Source of the DNA: Thermoplasmata archaeon
GTDB lineage: Archaea > Thermoplasmatota > Thermoplasmata > Lutacidiplasmatales > UBA184
Length of the DNA: 6,235 nt
Reading direction: 5' to 3'
Assembly (NCBI GenBank): GCA_030039995.1
Contig: JASHUL010000156.1
Span: forward strand, 1-6,235
The position numbers and the translations under genes are program-made. Below are positions 1 to 4,836 of the stretch, in pieces (position 1 is the stretch's first letter; every line of letters starts with the position of its first letter). The notes under the pieces are model-generated. The model saw only the letters and a list, made by a program, of their open reading frames with translations. It was not told the DNA's origin and ran no database searches.

Positions 1-390
1 GATCGGGCCGGCGCGGCGCGCGAGCTCCCGGGCGACGGGGTGGGCCGGCACCCTCAGGCCGACCGTGCCGGACGGGCCGGTCGCGGGCGGCACGAGCGCG
101 CGACGCGCGAGCGCGCTCCCGGTCACGAGGACCGTGAACGGCCCCGGCAGATGGGTTCGGACGAACCGGCGACCGGCGGGCGACAGCTCCGCCAGCGCCT
201 CGACCTCGCCGAGCGAGCCGACCATCACGGAGACCGGCATCCCGGCGGGCCGCTCCTTCGCGGCCGCGAGGCGGTCGACCGCGGCCGGGTCGGAGGCGAG
301 CGCGCCCAGACCGAACAGCGTGTCGGTCGGATAGACGACGAGCCGACCGGCCGCGAGCGCGCGGGCCGCGGCGCCGAGCGCGGGGCCCAT
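1..390 (-). CDS. tsaC: Threonylcarbamoyladenylate synthase (Sua5/TsaC/YrdC family), 3'-truncated by window edge
   Basis: The minus strand is open from an ATG at 388-390 to the left edge, giving 130 residues of the N-terminal part with no stop. The protein has the YrdC-domain signature: VVYPTDTLFGLGA at about residues 18-30, then AAKERPAGMPVSVMV (about 47-61), PGPFTVLV (about 86-93) and TVGLRVPAHP (about 112-121). In this family these segments bind ATP, threonine and bicarbonate. The enzyme makes threonylcarbamoyl-AMP, the donor for the t6A37 modification of ANN-decoding tRNAs by the KEOPS complex. The start lies only 4 nt after the ndk stop, so the two genes are probably co-transcribed and perhaps translationally coupled. 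The domain begins almost at the N-terminus, as expected. The left edge removes the end, so I cannot tell a short TsaC form from a long Sua5 form with an extra C-terminal domain. Family call secure; symbol less so. Confidence 0.9.
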   Translation of the reverse strand, partial: MGPALGAAARALAAGRLVVYPTDTLFGLGALASDPAAVDRLAAAKERPAGMPVSVMVGSLGEVEALAELSPAGRRFVRTHLPGPFTVLVTGSALARRALVPPATGPSGTVGLRVPAHPVARELARRAGPI

Positions 391-394
391 CGAC

Positions 395-853
395 CTAGAA
401 GAGCTCCTCGCCGGCCCGGGAGTAGCCGAGGTACTCCTCGTGGGCGAAGTAGAGCGCGAGCTCGCGGGCCGCCGATTCCGGAGCGTCGGACGCGTGGACC
501 AGGTTCGTCGTGATCCCGAGCGCGAGGTCTCCGCGCACGGTCCCCGGCTCGGCGGTCTGCGGGTTGGTCGCGCCGGTCAGCTTGCGGACGACCGCGATCG
601 CCGACCGCCCCTCGAGGGCGACCGCGACGACCGGGCCGGAGGTGATGTGCTGGATGAGGGACGGGTAGAACGGCTTCCCCTGGTGCTCCGCGTAGTGCCG
701 CTGCGCGTGCTCCGGCGTCACCTGGAGCGTCTTCATCGCGACGATCTTGAGCCCCTTACGCTCGAGCCGCGTCAGGATCTCCCCGACCAGGCCCCGCTTC
801 ACGCCGTCCGGCTTCACGAGCACGAGCGTGCGTTCGAGGCTCCCTTCCGCCAT
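395..853 (-). CDS. ndk: Nucleoside diphosphate kinase
   Basis: A complete 152-residue NDK, the usual length. It transfers the gamma phosphate of ATP to other (d)NDPs in the cytoplasm through a phosphohistidine. Visible marks are TLVLVKPDGVKRGLVGEI near the N-terminus, HYAEHQGKPFY (53-63), the nucleotide-binding GATNPQTAEPGTVRGD stretch (94-109), and NLVHASD with the catalytic His at residue 120. The loop after the His reads HASDA, where HGSDS or HASDS is more usual; the catalytic residue itself is intact. In many euryarchaea ndk directly follows rpl24e. Here it is separated from it by about 1.7 kb holding three other genes, has its own divergent promoter region, and is followed 4 nt later by a tsaC-type gene. 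The ATG at 851-853 gives the standard N-terminus; no convincing Shine-Dalgarno site precedes it. Confidence 0.97.
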   Translation of the reverse strand: MAEGSLERTLVLVKPDGVKRGLVGEILTRLERKGLKIVAMKTLQVTPEHAQRHYAEHQGKPFYPSLIQHITSGPVVAVALEGRSAIAVVRKLTGATNPQTAEPGTVRGDLALGITTNLVHASDAPESAARELALYFAHEEYLGYSRAGEELF

Positions 854-895
854 CGGTCGCCCGAGCCCGTGCCGAACGTAAGGGTTTCGCGGTGG

Positions 896-918
896 TCGGT
901 GGACGTATAGTCCACCGA
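896..918. promoter_or_regulatory. Perfect inverted repeat (operator candidate) over a shared TATA box
   Basis: TCGGTGGAC at 896-904 and GTCCACCGA at 910-918 are exact reverse complements of 9 bp, separated by GTATA (905-909). The spacer is the only TATA-like sequence between the divergent ndk and methyltransferase genes. It lies about 33 bp before the GTG at 940 and about 54 bp before the ndk ATG, fitting a nearly leaderless mRNA for the first and a leader of about 27 nt for the second. A dimeric regulator bound to these arms would block TBP in both directions. The symmetry is seen directly; the regulatory role is inferred. Confidence 0.6.
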
Positions 919-939
919 GGTTCCGGTCCGCGAGCCTCC

Positions 940-1719
940 GTGAGCCGACCGCTGCCCCGCACCCATCCCGACGTCCGCGGCTTCGGCCGGTCGGCGACGC
1001 TCTACGAGCGGGGGCGGCCGGACTATCCGGCCGCCGCGGTGCGGCACCTCGGCCGAGCGCTCCACCTCGGACCCGGGACGGTCGTGGTCGACCTCGGGAG
1101 CGGTACCGGGAAGTTCACCCGGGCGCTCGCCCCCCTCGGCGCCGCGCGGATCGCGGTCGAGCCGACCGCGGGGATGCGCCGCGTCTTCCGGGACGTCGTG
1201 CCGGACGTGCCGGTCGTCGACGGGACGGCGGAGGCGATCCCGCTGCCCGACGGATTCGCCGATGCGGTCGTCTGTGCGCAGTCGTTCCACTGGTTCCGCC
1301 CGCGGCGGGCGATGCGCGAGATCGCGCGGGTGCTGCGTCCCGGCGGAGGTCTCGGGTTGGTCTGGAACACGCGGGACGACCGGGTCGGCTTCTCCCGACA
1401 GATCTCCCGGATCGTCGCGCGGTACCGGTGGATGAGCCCGAAGTCGCGGGACGCCCGGTGGCGTCCGGCGTTCGCCCGCCCGAACCCGTGGTTCGGTCGC
1501 CTTCATGAGCGCCGGTTCTCCCACGTGCAGCACGGCAGCGTGGACACGTTCGTCCAGCGGACGCTCTCCGTCAGCGTGATCGCGAACCTCCCTCCCGCGC
1601 GCCGGCGGTTGGTCGCGGCCGAGGTGCGGGCGGTGATCCGAGCCGACCCCGCCGCGCGCGCCGGGCGAACGGTCGCCCTGCCCTACGAGACCGAGGTCTA
1701 CTGGAGTTTCCGACGGTAA
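940..1719 (+). CDS. Class I SAM-dependent methyltransferase
   Basis: A 259-residue Rossmann-fold methyltransferase of the Methyltransf_11 type. The SAM-binding motif I is VVVDLGSGTGKF (48-59), followed by the acidic strand end AVEP (Glu74), DGTAEAIPLPD (94-104), AQSFHWF (113-119) and RVLRPGGGLGLVWN (130-143). The AQ-x-FHW motif is typical of a family with small-molecule acceptors that includes yeast Crg1/Tmt1-like enzymes, but the substrate here is unknown. The reading frame is open to a GTG at 892, yet that start lies before the TATA box, so I chose the GTG at 940, about 7 nt from the expected transcription start. It is divergent from ndk and convergent with the nuclease gene, whose stop is 4 nt away. 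It is one of only two plus-strand genes here, and it breaks the usual rpl24e-ndk linkage. No Shine-Dalgarno site is visible. Confidence 0.88.
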   Translation: MSRPLPRTHPDVRGFGRSATLYERGRPDYPAAAVRHLGRALHLGPGTVVVDLGSGTGKFTRALAPLGAARIAVEPTAGMRRVFRDVVPDVPVVDGTAEAIPLPDGFADAVVCAQSFHWFRPRRAMREIARVLRPGGGLGLVWNTRDDRVGFSRQISRIVARYRWMSPKSRDARWRPAFARPNPWFGRLHERRFSHVQHGSVDTFVQRTLSVSVIANLPPARRRLVAAEVRAVIRADPAARAGRTVALPYETEVYWSFRR

Positions 1720-1723
1720 CGGC

Positions 1724-2251
1724 TCAGGTGCCGGGGGCCCGGGCGTCGCAGCCCCGGCGCCAGGCGCACCGGGCGCACTTGGCGTGCGACGGAGCCGCCC
1801 GCCCGTCGTACGGTCGGTCGAGCGCCGCGCGGATCCGCAAGAGCTCGGCGCGGGCGTCGGGGTTCCACGGTAGGCGGAACTCCACACCATCGCCGTACCG
1901 GAGGAGGCCGTACGGCGGCGACCGCCCCGTGGTCTCCTCCACGAGCAGGCAGTACGCCCCGACCTGGACCCGGTGCGCGTCGGGGGGCCCGTGCGGCGGC
2001 GCCGGTCGGCTCTTGAGCTCGATCGGGACAACGCGGCCGTCGGGGAGACGCCGCAGGACGTCGGGGCGGCCGGTCAAACGGTACCGGTCCGACCGAAGGG
2101 TCACCGCGGCGCCGGCGTCGATCGCGACGAGCTCGCCCCGTGCCCGCTCGCGGCGGCGCGCCGCGAGGCCGTACGCCGCGCCGACCGCCACCCCCGCTCC
2201 GACCAGCGCGACGGCGAGCGCCGTGAGCCCGCTCAGGGACGCAAGATCCAT
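1724..2251 (-). CDS. Membrane-anchored Cas4-like PD-(D/E)XK nuclease, catalytic part (split gene, second half)
   Basis: A 175-residue protein. One hydrophobic helix lies at about residues 7-31, followed by the positive cluster ARRRER, predicting outside N-terminus and cytoplasmic C-terminus. The nuclease core follows: GRPD (Asp64), PIELK (Glu78, Lys80), QVGAY (Gln96, Tyr100) and LLVEE, then a Cys set KCARCAWRRGC (Cys159, Cys162, Cys168). This is the order of the Cas4/RecB-like iron-sulfur nucleases, but the N-terminal cysteine and motif-I His of such proteins are missing. They are found in the upstream gene, which overlaps this one by 19 nt in another frame. I recall single-chain relatives of about 200-260 residues with both parts joined by a two-helix membrane hairpin. 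The pair may be a heterodimeric nuclease, a recent gene fission, or one gene with an indel. It probably cuts or trims DNA, but the biological role is unknown. No cas genes are nearby. Confidence 0.8.
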   Translation of the reverse strand: MDLASLSGLTALAVALVGAGVAVGAAYGLAARRRERARGELVAIDAGAAVTLRSDRYRLTGRPDVLRRLPDGRVVPIELKSRPAPPHGPPDAHRVQVGAYCLLVEETTGRSPPYGLLRYGDGVEFRLPWNPDARAELLRIRAALDRPYDGRAAPSHAKCARCAWRRGCDARAPGT

Positions 2252-2496
2252 ACGATCGCCCCGACGCACAGCGCGGCACCCAGGAGGAGGGCGCCCCAGT
2301 ACGCGGCCCCGTGCTCCGCGCGCCGCCGTTCGCCGCCGAGTTCGTGGGCATGGTACCGCCGCCCCGCGTCGGCCCGGCGCTGAGCGCTCCGTACCGGACC
2401 GCCCGGTGGAGGGTGGTCCCGATAGTAGTGCGCCCTCGGGCAGTACGCGTACTCCGCGAGGTCCGTGGCGGAGACGACCTCCTCCGGCGACTCCAT
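2233..2496 (-). CDS. N-terminal half of a Cas4-like nuclease with membrane helix (split gene, first half)
   Basis: An 87-residue protein starting at the ATG at 2494-2496, 65 nt after the rpl24e stop. It begins like a Cas4-family N-terminus: SATDLAEYAYCPRAHYY (9-25), with Cys19 as the likely first iron-sulfur ligand, then G-x3-H (Gly45, His49), which corresponds to the motif-I His of this nuclease group. After RRRAEHG comes one hydrophobic helix (about 64-85), and the chain stops at ILRP. Positive residues before the helix predict an inside N-terminus. Alone it has no catalytic Asp/Glu/Lys; these are in the next gene, whose ATG lies inside this one's last codons (overlap 2233-2251). The topology of the two halves is complementary, so both soluble parts would face the cytoplasm. 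A missing or extra base in the assembly would also explain the split; only read data can settle this. Confidence 0.75.
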   Translation of the reverse strand: MESPEEVVSATDLAEYAYCPRAHYYRDHPPPGGPVRSAQRRADAGRRYHAHELGGERRRAEHGAAYWGALLLGAALCVGAIVWILRP

Positions 2497-2518
2497 CCCG
2501 GTTCCGACGGGAGGCGGT

Positions 2519-2530
2519 CGGGTTTACCGA
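2519..2530 (-). promoter_or_regulatory. Weak TATA-like box before the split nuclease genes
   Basis: On the minus strand the sequence reads TCGGTAAACCCG, centred about 28 bp before the ATG at 2496. It is the only A/T-containing island in the 65-nt gap after rpl24e. The distance fits an archaeal TATA box for a leaderless or nearly leaderless transcript. The match to the consensus is poor, and read-through from the ribosomal genes is equally possible. Confidence 0.3.
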
Positions 2531-2561
2531 TTGCCGTGGACGGGAAGCTGCGCGGTGCCGC

Positions 2562-2981
2562 TCAGGCGTCCGACGGAGCCGAGCGCTTCGGCTTCGCCGG
2601 CTTCGTGCGCGCCTTCTTCGCCGGGGCGGCCGGAGCGACCTCGGCCGCCGCCGGGGCTTCGGTGGCCAGTGTCGTCGCCGCGCGCGCCGTCGCCGGGGTC
2701 GAGGGGCGTACCGCGACCGGCGCCGAGGGACGGCCACGGGCGCGATGCGGCGGGGCGCTGGCCGGGCCGCGCGCGGCCGCGCTCGAGCGGTCGGCGGCCT
2801 TCTTGAGCGCGTGCGCGCGGGTCCACTTGAACCGGTGACCGACGCGCCCGAGGTGCAACTGCTGCTTGCGGCAGGAGCCCGAGCAGAAGTGGAAGACGGT
2901 GCCGTCGCGCTTGACGAACATCGAGCCGGTGCCGGGCTCGATCTCGGCCGCGCAGAACGAGCACTGACGCTTGACGACCAT
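2562..2981 (-). CDS. rpl24e: 50S ribosomal protein L24e with long basic C-terminal tail
   Basis: A large-subunit ribosomal protein with a zinc-binding fold. The core is residues 1 to about 62: CSFC at Cys7/Cys10, the motif FVKRDGTVFHFCSGSC (22-37) with Cys33/Cys37, then KQQLHLGRVGHRFKWT. The four cysteines of the zinc ribbon are intact. Archaeal L24e proteins usually stop near 55-70 residues; this one continues for about 75 more, composed almost only of Ala, Pro, Arg, Lys, Ser and Thr, with a Lys-rich end (AKKARTKPAKPKR, about 121-133). The tail is probably disordered and could run along rRNA. The tail frame is free of stops and ends in TGA, so it is part of the gene as sequenced. The start lies 9 nt after the rps28e stop with no clear Shine-Dalgarno site, suggesting coupled translation in the L7Ae-S28e-L24e operon. 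Confidence 0.96.
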   Translation of the reverse strand: MVVKRQCSFCAAEIEPGTGSMFVKRDGTVFHFCSGSCRKQQLHLGRVGHRFKWTRAHALKKAADRSSAAARGPASAPPHRARGRPSAPVAVRPSTPATARAATTLATEAPAAAEVAPAAPAKKARTKPAKPKRSAPSDA

Positions 2982-2990
2982 CGTCCGGCC

Positions 2991-3203
2991 CTACCGCACC
3001 GAGAGCTTCCGGGCTTCGCGCGCGGTCTCGCGCAGGATCAGGACGTCCCCGAGCCGGATCGGTCCGGCCACGTTGCGGGTGATGATCTTGCCGCGGTCGC
3101 GACCCGCGAGGACGCGGACCTTGACCTGGGTCGCTTCGCCCGCCATGCCGGTCCGGCCGACGAGCTCGACGACCTCGGCCGGCGACCCCTTCTCCTCCGC
3201 CAT
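2991..3203 (-). CDS. rps28e: 30S ribosomal protein S28e
   Basis: A complete 70-residue archaeal/eukaryotic-type small-subunit protein with an OB-like fold, which sits near the mRNA exit region of the 30S head. Recognisable stretches are EVVELVGRTGMAGEATQVKV (10-29), GRDRGKIITRNVAGP (34-48) and the highly conserved end LGDVLILRETAREARKL (51-67). The length is as expected. It sits between rpl7ae (25 nt upstream) and rpl24e (9 nt downstream) in the standard archaeal order. A GGAG stretch at 3210-3213 on the minus strand, six bases before the ATG, is one of the few plausible Shine-Dalgarno sites in the window. Confidence 0.97.
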   Translation of the reverse strand: MAEEKGSPAEVVELVGRTGMAGEATQVKVRVLAGRDRGKIITRNVAGPIRLGDVLILRETAREARKLSVR

Positions 3204-3209
3204 GATCGG

Positions 3210-3213
3210 CTCC
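3210..3213 (-). promoter_or_regulatory. Shine-Dalgarno site of rps28e
   Basis: GGAG on the minus strand, six bases before the ATG of rps28e. It stands out because most starts in this window have no such site. Confidence 0.5.
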
Positions 3214-3228
3214 GCCTCGCCGCGCGCC

Positions 3229-3600
3229 CTACTTCTTCAGCGTCGGGAACGTCGCGGCGAGCTCTTCGAGCAGCCCCTTCGCTTCCCCGGCCTCGACGAC
3301 CGCGACGCTCGCGGCGGACTTCGTGAGCCCCGCCGACTGGCCGAGCCGCTGCTTCTTCGGGACGTAGACGTACGGGATCCGCTTCTCCTCGCAGAGCATC
3401 GGAATGTGGACGAGGATCTCGACCGGGTCGACGTCCTCCGCCATCACGACGAGCTTCGCTTCCGCGCGCTCGCTCGACTTGGTCACTTCGTTCGTGCCGA
3501 CCCGGACCTTGCCGGTCTCGCTCGCCACCTGGACGAGCTGGAGGGCCTTGTCGGCGATGTCGCTCGGGGTCTCGAACCGCACGTAGATTGGTCGCGCCAT
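3229..3600 (-). CDS. rpl7ae: 50S ribosomal protein L7Ae
   Basis: A complete 123-residue L7Ae. In archaea it is a large-subunit protein and also the kink-turn-binding core protein of box C/D and H/ACA guide RNPs and of RNase P. The RNA-binding motif GTNEVTK (35-41) carries the Asn, Glu and Lys that contact the kink-turn G-A pairs. VMAEDVDP (52-59), IPMLCEEKRIPYVYVP (66-81) and the loop LGQSAG (86-91) are the other conserved blocks. It is the first gene of the L7Ae-S28e-L24e operon and is divergent from the methyltransferase-VOC gene. Upstream lie a TATA-like box (3672-3681) and a predicted leader of about 50 nt with a strong hairpin. A GAGG at 3605-3608, four bases before the ATG, may be its ribosome binding site. 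Confidence 0.97.
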   Translation of the reverse strand: MARPIYVRFETPSDIADKALQLVQVASETGKVRVGTNEVTKSSERAEAKLVVMAEDVDPVEILVHIPMLCEEKRIPYVYVPKKQRLGQSAGLTKSAASVAVVEAGEAKGLLEELAATFPTLKK

Positions 3601-3616
3601 GGTGCCTCGCGTCAGC

Positions 3617-3638
3617 GGAACCCCCTCGCGGGGGGTCC
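3617..3638 (-). promoter_or_regulatory. Hairpin with GCGA tetraloop in the predicted rpl7ae mRNA leader
   Basis: As minus-strand RNA this reads GGA-C-CCCCC, loop GCGA, then GGGGG-U-UCC: a 5-bp GC stem closed by a GNRA-type loop and extended by three more pairs past a C-U mismatch. It lies 17 bases before the rpl7ae ATG, between the expected transcription start and the GAGG site. The structure follows directly from the sequence. A function such as autoregulation by L7Ae is only a hypothesis, because no clear kink-turn is seen. It is not followed by a T-run, so it is not a typical terminator. Confidence 0.5.
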
Positions 3639-3671
3639 TCGGCTCACGGGTGAGGGCCGCTTACGACCCGT

Positions 3672-3681
3672 GCTATTTAAC
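3672..3681. promoter_or_regulatory. TATA-like box shared by rpl7ae and the methyltransferase-VOC gene
   Basis: GCTATTTAAC on the plus strand, read as GTTAAATAGC on the minus strand, is the most AT-rich spot in the 113-bp divergent gap. For the plus-strand gene the box centre lies about 37 bp before the ATG at 3714, predicting a leader of about 10 nt. For rpl7ae it predicts a start near 3650 and a leader of about 50 nt. Both readings resemble the archaeal TTTAAATA consensus; no clear purine-rich BRE marks one direction as dominant. Confidence 0.55.
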
Positions 3682-3713
3682 GGTGTCAGAGTTGCGGACC
3701 CCACGGCGGTCCG

Positions 3714-4832
3714 ATGGTGGACGAGTGGGTCGCGTGGCACCGACGGTACGACCGCCGAGGCGACCTCCTCCGCCGTCTCGACGTGGTGCAGGCGAGGATC
3801 CGGGAGGCCCTGGACGCCGCGCGACCCGGTCCGATCCGAGTGGTCAGCCTCTGCGCGGGCGACGGACGCGACCTGCTCGGGGTCCTCGCGCACCACCCCC
3901 GAGCGCGGGACGTCCGCGCCCGGCTTGTCGAGCTCTCGAAGGAGCTCGCCGCACGGGGTCGGCGGCGGGCCCGGTCGCTCGGCCTTTCCCGTGTCGAGTT
4001 CGTGACGGAGGACGCGGGGCTCACCGATGCGCTCGACGGCGCGGTCCCCGCTGACCTCGTGCTCGTCTGCGGGATCTTCGGGAACATCGCGGATGCGGAC
4101 GTGCGGTCGACGGTCCGCCACCTGCCCGAGCTCTGCGCTCCGGGCGCGACCGTGATCTGGACCCGCGGACGTTTCCCACCGGACCTCACGACGTCGATCC
4201 GGCGGTGGTTCCGCGCGAGCGGCTTCGCCGAGCGTTCGTTCACGTCCGTCACCGGCACGACGATGTCCATCGGGTCCGCGCGACTGGTCGGGCGGCCGCG
4301 CCGATATCGCTCGGGCGTCCGGCTGTTCACGTTCCTCCCCGCCCCCGAGCGACCGTCGAACCGAGCGCGCGCTCGGCTTCGCCGGGGAACGGCGCGGGGC
4401 GCCGAGCGACGCGGCGAGCGGGCCCGGGCGGTCGGCGTCGGCGGGATCTTCCTGCGCGCCCGGGAACCCCGACGGCTCGCGCGGTGGTACCGCGACCGGC
4501 TCGGGGTCGCGGTCGAGGGGCAGGTCGCCGACCTCACGTGGCTCAGCCCCCGCGCGGGGCACCGGGTCGGCCACACGGTGTGGGCCACGCTGCCGGACGA
4601 CGACCGCGACTGGGGTCCACGAGGGGCGACCGCGATGGTGAACTACCGAGTTCGCGACCTCGAGTCCCTGCTCTACCGGCTCCGGCGCGACGGCGTGAAC
4701 GTCTCGCCGACCATCGAATGGAGCGCCGCCGGCAAGTTCGGGTGGGCGGACGATCCGGAAGGCAACCGGCTCGAGCTGTGGGAGCCGCCGCGGAACTACC
4801 GTCCGCCGGAGCGGCCGATGCCGATGGAGTGA
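3714..4832 (+). CDS. Fusion of a class I SAM methyltransferase and a glyoxalase/VOC domain
   Basis: A 372-residue two-domain protein. Residues 1 to about 208 are a Rossmann-fold methyltransferase: WHRRYD near the start, motif I VVSLCAGDGRDLLG (43-56), acidic Glu73 (LVELS), VPADLVLVCGIFGNI (111-125) and GATVIWTRGRFPPDL (144-158). This pattern closely resembles a methyltransferase family I recall as common in actinobacteria; the substrate is unknown. After an Arg-rich linker (209-240) a VOC fold follows: GGIFLRAREPRRLARWYRDR (243-262), VWATLP (289-294), MVNYRV (308-313) and FGWADDPEGNRLELWEPP (342-359). Glu354 sits at the usual metal-ligand position, but the first strand has Phe246 where glyoxalase I has His, so metal binding is doubtful. 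No ATG, GTG or TTG occurs from 4338 to 4440 in any plus-strand frame, so the VOC part has no start of its own there. The gene is divergent from rpl7ae and convergent with the hydrolase gene (4-nt gap). Confidence 0.88.
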   Translation: MVDEWVAWHRRYDRRGDLLRRLDVVQARIREALDAARPGPIRVVSLCAGDGRDLLGVLAHHPRARDVRARLVELSKELAARGRRRARSLGLSRVEFVTEDAGLTDALDGAVPADLVLVCGIFGNIADADVRSTVRHLPELCAPGATVIWTRGRFPPDLTTSIRRWFRASGFAERSFTSVTGTTMSIGSARLVGRPRRYRSGVRLFTFLPAPERPSNRARARLRRGTARGAERRGERARAVGVGGIFLRAREPRRLARWYRDRLGVAVEGQVADLTWLSPRAGHRVGHTVWATLPDDDRDWGPRGATAMVNYRVRDLESLLYRLRRDGVNVSPTIEWSAAGKFGWADDPEGNRLELWEPPRNYRPPERPMPME

Positions 4833-4836
4833 CGGG

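Noticed and set aside
892..939. GTG at 892 as the methyltransferase start
   Set aside because: It lies upstream of the only TATA box and inside the palindrome region, and it adds 16 residues with no family similarity. The GTG at 940 fits a near-leaderless mRNA.
814..2031. A 405-codon open frame on the minus strand opposite the methyltransferase
   Set aside because: Arg/Pro/Gly/Asp-rich sequence with no motifs, antisense to a clear methyltransferase and overlapping ndk; a GC shadow.
2233..2260. Programmed -1 frameshift joining the two nuclease halves
   Set aside because: No X-XXY-YYZ slippery heptamer is evident in the overlap, while a normal ATG for the second gene lies right there. Coupled translation or an indel is simpler.
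1724..2496. A CRISPR-Cas locus, suggested by the Cas4-like nuclease
   Set aside because: No repeat-spacer array and no cas1, cas2 or effector gene is present. Membrane-anchored Cas4-like nucleases also occur outside CRISPR systems.
1728..3326. A 532-codon open frame on the plus strand across the split nuclease and the ribosomal protein genes
   Set aside because: It is Arg/Ala/Gly-rich, matches no fold and lies antisense to well-supported genes. Long open shadow frames are expected at this GC content.
3617..3638. Hairpin as a transcription terminator
   Set aside because: It has no T-run on either strand and lies between two divergent genes, inside the predicted rpl7ae leader, where termination makes little sense.
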